Below the pieces are notes generated by a model. The model searched no databases, was not told where the DNA came from, and was given only the letters and a program-made list of their open reading frames with translations. DNA of 23,168 nucleotides from CALAED01 sp937891035 (GTDB lineage Bacteria; Actinomycetota; Actinomycetes; Streptosporangiales; Streptosporangiaceae): assembly GCA_035642125.1 (NCBI GenBank), contig DASQSZ010000354.1:1-23168 (forward strand). Direction: 5' to 3'. A program made the translations under genes and the position numbers. Below, in pieces: positions 21,755 to 23,168 of this stretch. The first letter of the stretch is position 1. Each line of letters starts with the position of its first letter.

Positions 21755-22942
21755 TCATGACCGGTTCCCTGAGTAGAAGTCGTCGATGGCGCGGCAGACC
21801 ACCTCGACGTCCTCGTCGGTGAGATCGGGATATAGGGGCAGCGCGACGGCCCGTTCGGCGGCCGCCTCCGCGTTGGGGAAGTCGCCGGGGCCGTAGCCGA
21901 GATCGGCGAAGCAGGGCTGCAGGTGCAGCGGCCGGGGGTAGTAGACCTCGGTGCCGATGCCGCGGTCGGTGAGGTGCGCGACGAGCTCGTCGCGCCGTTC
22001 CACCTCGATCAGATAGACATAAAAGACCGGGTTCGTCACCCCGTCGCGCGGCGCCACCGTGGGCAGCCGCACGATGCCGGGCCGGCCGGCGAGCCGCTCG
22101 GTGTAGGCCGCGGCCAGTTCGGCGCGCCGGCCGATCTCCTCCTCCAGCCGGGTCAGCTTGGCCAGCAGGATGCACGCCTGGATGTCGTCCATCTTGCTGT
22201 TGGTCCCGGAGATCCCCGACAGGTTGGAGATGCCGGCGAAGTGGTCGACCGTGCGTCCCATGCGGCCGTGGTGGCGCAGGATGCCGGCCCGCTCGCCGAT
22301 CGTCTTGTCGTTGGTGAGGATCATCCCGGCGTCGCCGAGCGCGCCCAGGGTCTTGGTCGGGAAGAACGACAGCACTCCCCCGTCGCCCAGCAGGCCAGCG
22401 TGGACCCCGTCCCAGCGCATGCCGATGCCCTCCGCGCTGTCCTCGAGCACCTGGAGGTCGTGGCTCGCGGCCACCTTGGCGATCGCGGTCATGTCCGCCA
22501 GCTGGCAGAACAGGTGGACCGGCATGATCGCCTTGGTCCGCGGCGTGATCGCCGCCGCCGCCGACTCGGGGTCGATGGCGTAGGTCTCCGGGTCGATGTC
22601 AGCGAAGGCCGGCCGCCCGCGCGCCAGCGCCACGGAGGTCGCGGACGCGACGAAGGTGTAGGCCGGCACCACCACCTCGTCGCCGGGTTCGAGCCCGGCC
22701 GCGCGCAGCAACAGCACCAAGGCGTCCGTGCCGTTGTTCACCGCGAGCGCGTGCTGAGCCCCGGTGTAGCGAGCCATTGTCTTTTCCAGCTCAGCGACCT
22801 TATGGCCATGCGAGTACTTCCCATGATCCATCAGCTCGTGCACATGCCTGCTGAGCTCCGGCCAAAGGTTCTGGAACGACGTGGCCTGCGTGAAGAATGG
22901 CACGCCTCGATGCTCCGCTGCCTGCTGACTTGACGCGTTCAC
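21755..22942 (-). CDS. DegT/DnrJ/EryC1/StrS aminotransferase 2
   Basis: The 395-aa enzyme is a standard sugar-aminotransferase-like member. VPFFTQATSFQNLWPEL opens the fold, VNNGTDALVLLLRAAGLEPGDEVVVPAYTFVASA is at 68-101, Asp168 in VLEDSAEGIGM contacts the PLP ring, and Lys197 in SFFPTKTLGALGDAGM forms the Schiff base. NSKMDDIQACILLAKL is the family segment from the second subunit's active site. Resemblance is to WbpE/DesV/VioA-type enzymes that aminate 3- or 4-keto nucleotide sugars. GTG 22942 is chosen because AAAAGGA precedes it by 7 nt and the fold starts shortly after; a TTG at 23020 in the same frame has no good binding site. It is the first gene visible in the right-hand minus-strand run. 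With the nucleotide-sugar dehydrogenase, an amino-uronate or amino-pentose route is possible, though no glycosyltransferase is in view. Confidence 0.92.
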   Translation of the reverse strand: MNASSQQAAEHRGVPFFTQATSFQNLWPELSRHVHELMDHGKYSHGHKVAELEKTMARYTGAQHALAVNNGTDALVLLLRAAGLEPGDEVVVPAYTFVASATSVALARGRPAFADIDPETYAIDPESAAAAITPRTKAIMPVHLFCQLADMTAIAKVAASHDLQVLEDSAEGIGMRWDGVHAGLLGDGGVLSFFPTKTLGALGDAGMILTNDKTIGERAGILRHHGRMGRTVDHFAGISNLSGISGTNSKMDDIQACILLAKLTRLEEEIGRRAELAAAYTERLAGRPGIVRLPTVAPRDGVTNPVFYVYLIEVERRDELVAHLTDRGIGTEVYYPRPLHLQPCFADLGYGPGDFPNAEAAAERAVALPLYPDLTDEDVEVVCRAIDDFYSGNRS

Positions 22943-23168
22943 GGCGGTCCTTTTCCTGGGTGATCTCGGATTTCCCTCGGTTTCCCTCTGTGCAGCGGTC
23001 CCGGCATCGGACTCTATCAATAGGCACCCAAGAAAAACCTCTGCGGAACGTTAAGGCGGCCACAGATGAGGCACAGATAATTTGCATGGGAACGGCACGC
23101 ACGATTTTGCGGAACACTTTCCTGGAGCTGACGGCGTGTCCGGCGCGGGGCGGGCCGCGCGGGGCGGG
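22943..23168 (-). promoter_or_regulatory. upstream region of the right-hand minus-strand run
   Basis: These 226 nt up to the window edge contain an AT-richer stretch (about 23010-23120) that should include the promoter of DegT 2. I cannot fix the boxes. No gene is seen on either strand. Confidence 0.45.
23143..23168. repeat. 12-nt direct repeat at the right edge
   Basis: gcgcggggcggg occurs at 23143-23154 and again at 23157-23168, separated by two bases, giving a 14-nt period that may continue past the edge. Confidence 0.75.

Noticed and set aside
22943..23020. An N-terminal extension of DegT aminotransferase 2 from TTG 23020
   Set aside because: The extension is polar and unlike the family, and the TTG lacks a binding site, whereas AAAAGGA precedes GTG 22942.

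Overview
The window is GC-rich throughout, with nearly every gene using G/C-ending codons, GTG starts next to ATG starts, and purine-rich ribosome binding sites. Together with the ferredoxin/P450 pairs, an MMPL exporter and antibiotic-type aminotransferases, this points to an actinomycete chromosome. Genus cannot be told from the sequence. Everything readable looks like part of one specialised-metabolite gene cluster that runs off at least the left edge. There are no rRNA, tRNA, IS or CRISPR features, and no PKS, NRPS, glycosyltransferase or regulator gene inside the window.

Layout. (A) 1-6824, minus strand, read right to left: UbiA-type prenyltransferase, AMP-forming acyl ligase 1, an extended SDR that lacks the usual Tyr/Lys pair, an unassigned 181-aa protein, a FAD-dependent monooxygenase-fold enzyme, and an alpha/beta hydrolase cut by the window edge. 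(B) 6825-7075: divergent intergenic region. (C) 7076-11971, plus strand, tightly packed: cytochrome P450, double-domain SnoaL-like protein, class III aminotransferase, second P450, 3Fe-4S ferredoxin. It ends at a perfect 11-bp hairpin (12056-12090) placed between convergent operons. (D) 12146-22942, minus strand, read right to left: two adjacent DegT/StrS aminotransferases, methyltransferase, acyl ligase 2 (4-nt overlap with the methyltransferase), classical SDR, MMPL transporter, then a strong 13-bp hairpin, nucleotide-sugar dehydrogenase, and a second double-domain SnoaL-like protein.

How they may fit together (inference). Two related ligases would activate carboxylic acids. Two P450s fed by the ferredoxin, two SDRs and a FAD enzyme would adjust oxidation state. 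Two DegT and one class III aminotransferase would install up to three amines. The sugar dehydrogenase could supply a uronic or amino-uronic sugar, and the MMPL protein could export the product. The FAD enzyme next to the 181-aa protein resembles, in gene order and size, the PyrE3/PyrI4-type pair of [4+2] cyclases from spirotetramate/spirotetronate pathways. That would imply a polyketide core encoded outside the window, but this is a hypothesis from context, not an alignment.

A second theme is the number of short perfect tandem repeats. Several sit between genes of the cluster (8-, 10-, 11-, 14- and 20-nt units). Two sit in frame inside unrelated enzymes (15-nt units encoding Gly/Asn/Ala-rich pentapeptides in the first P450 and in ligase 2).
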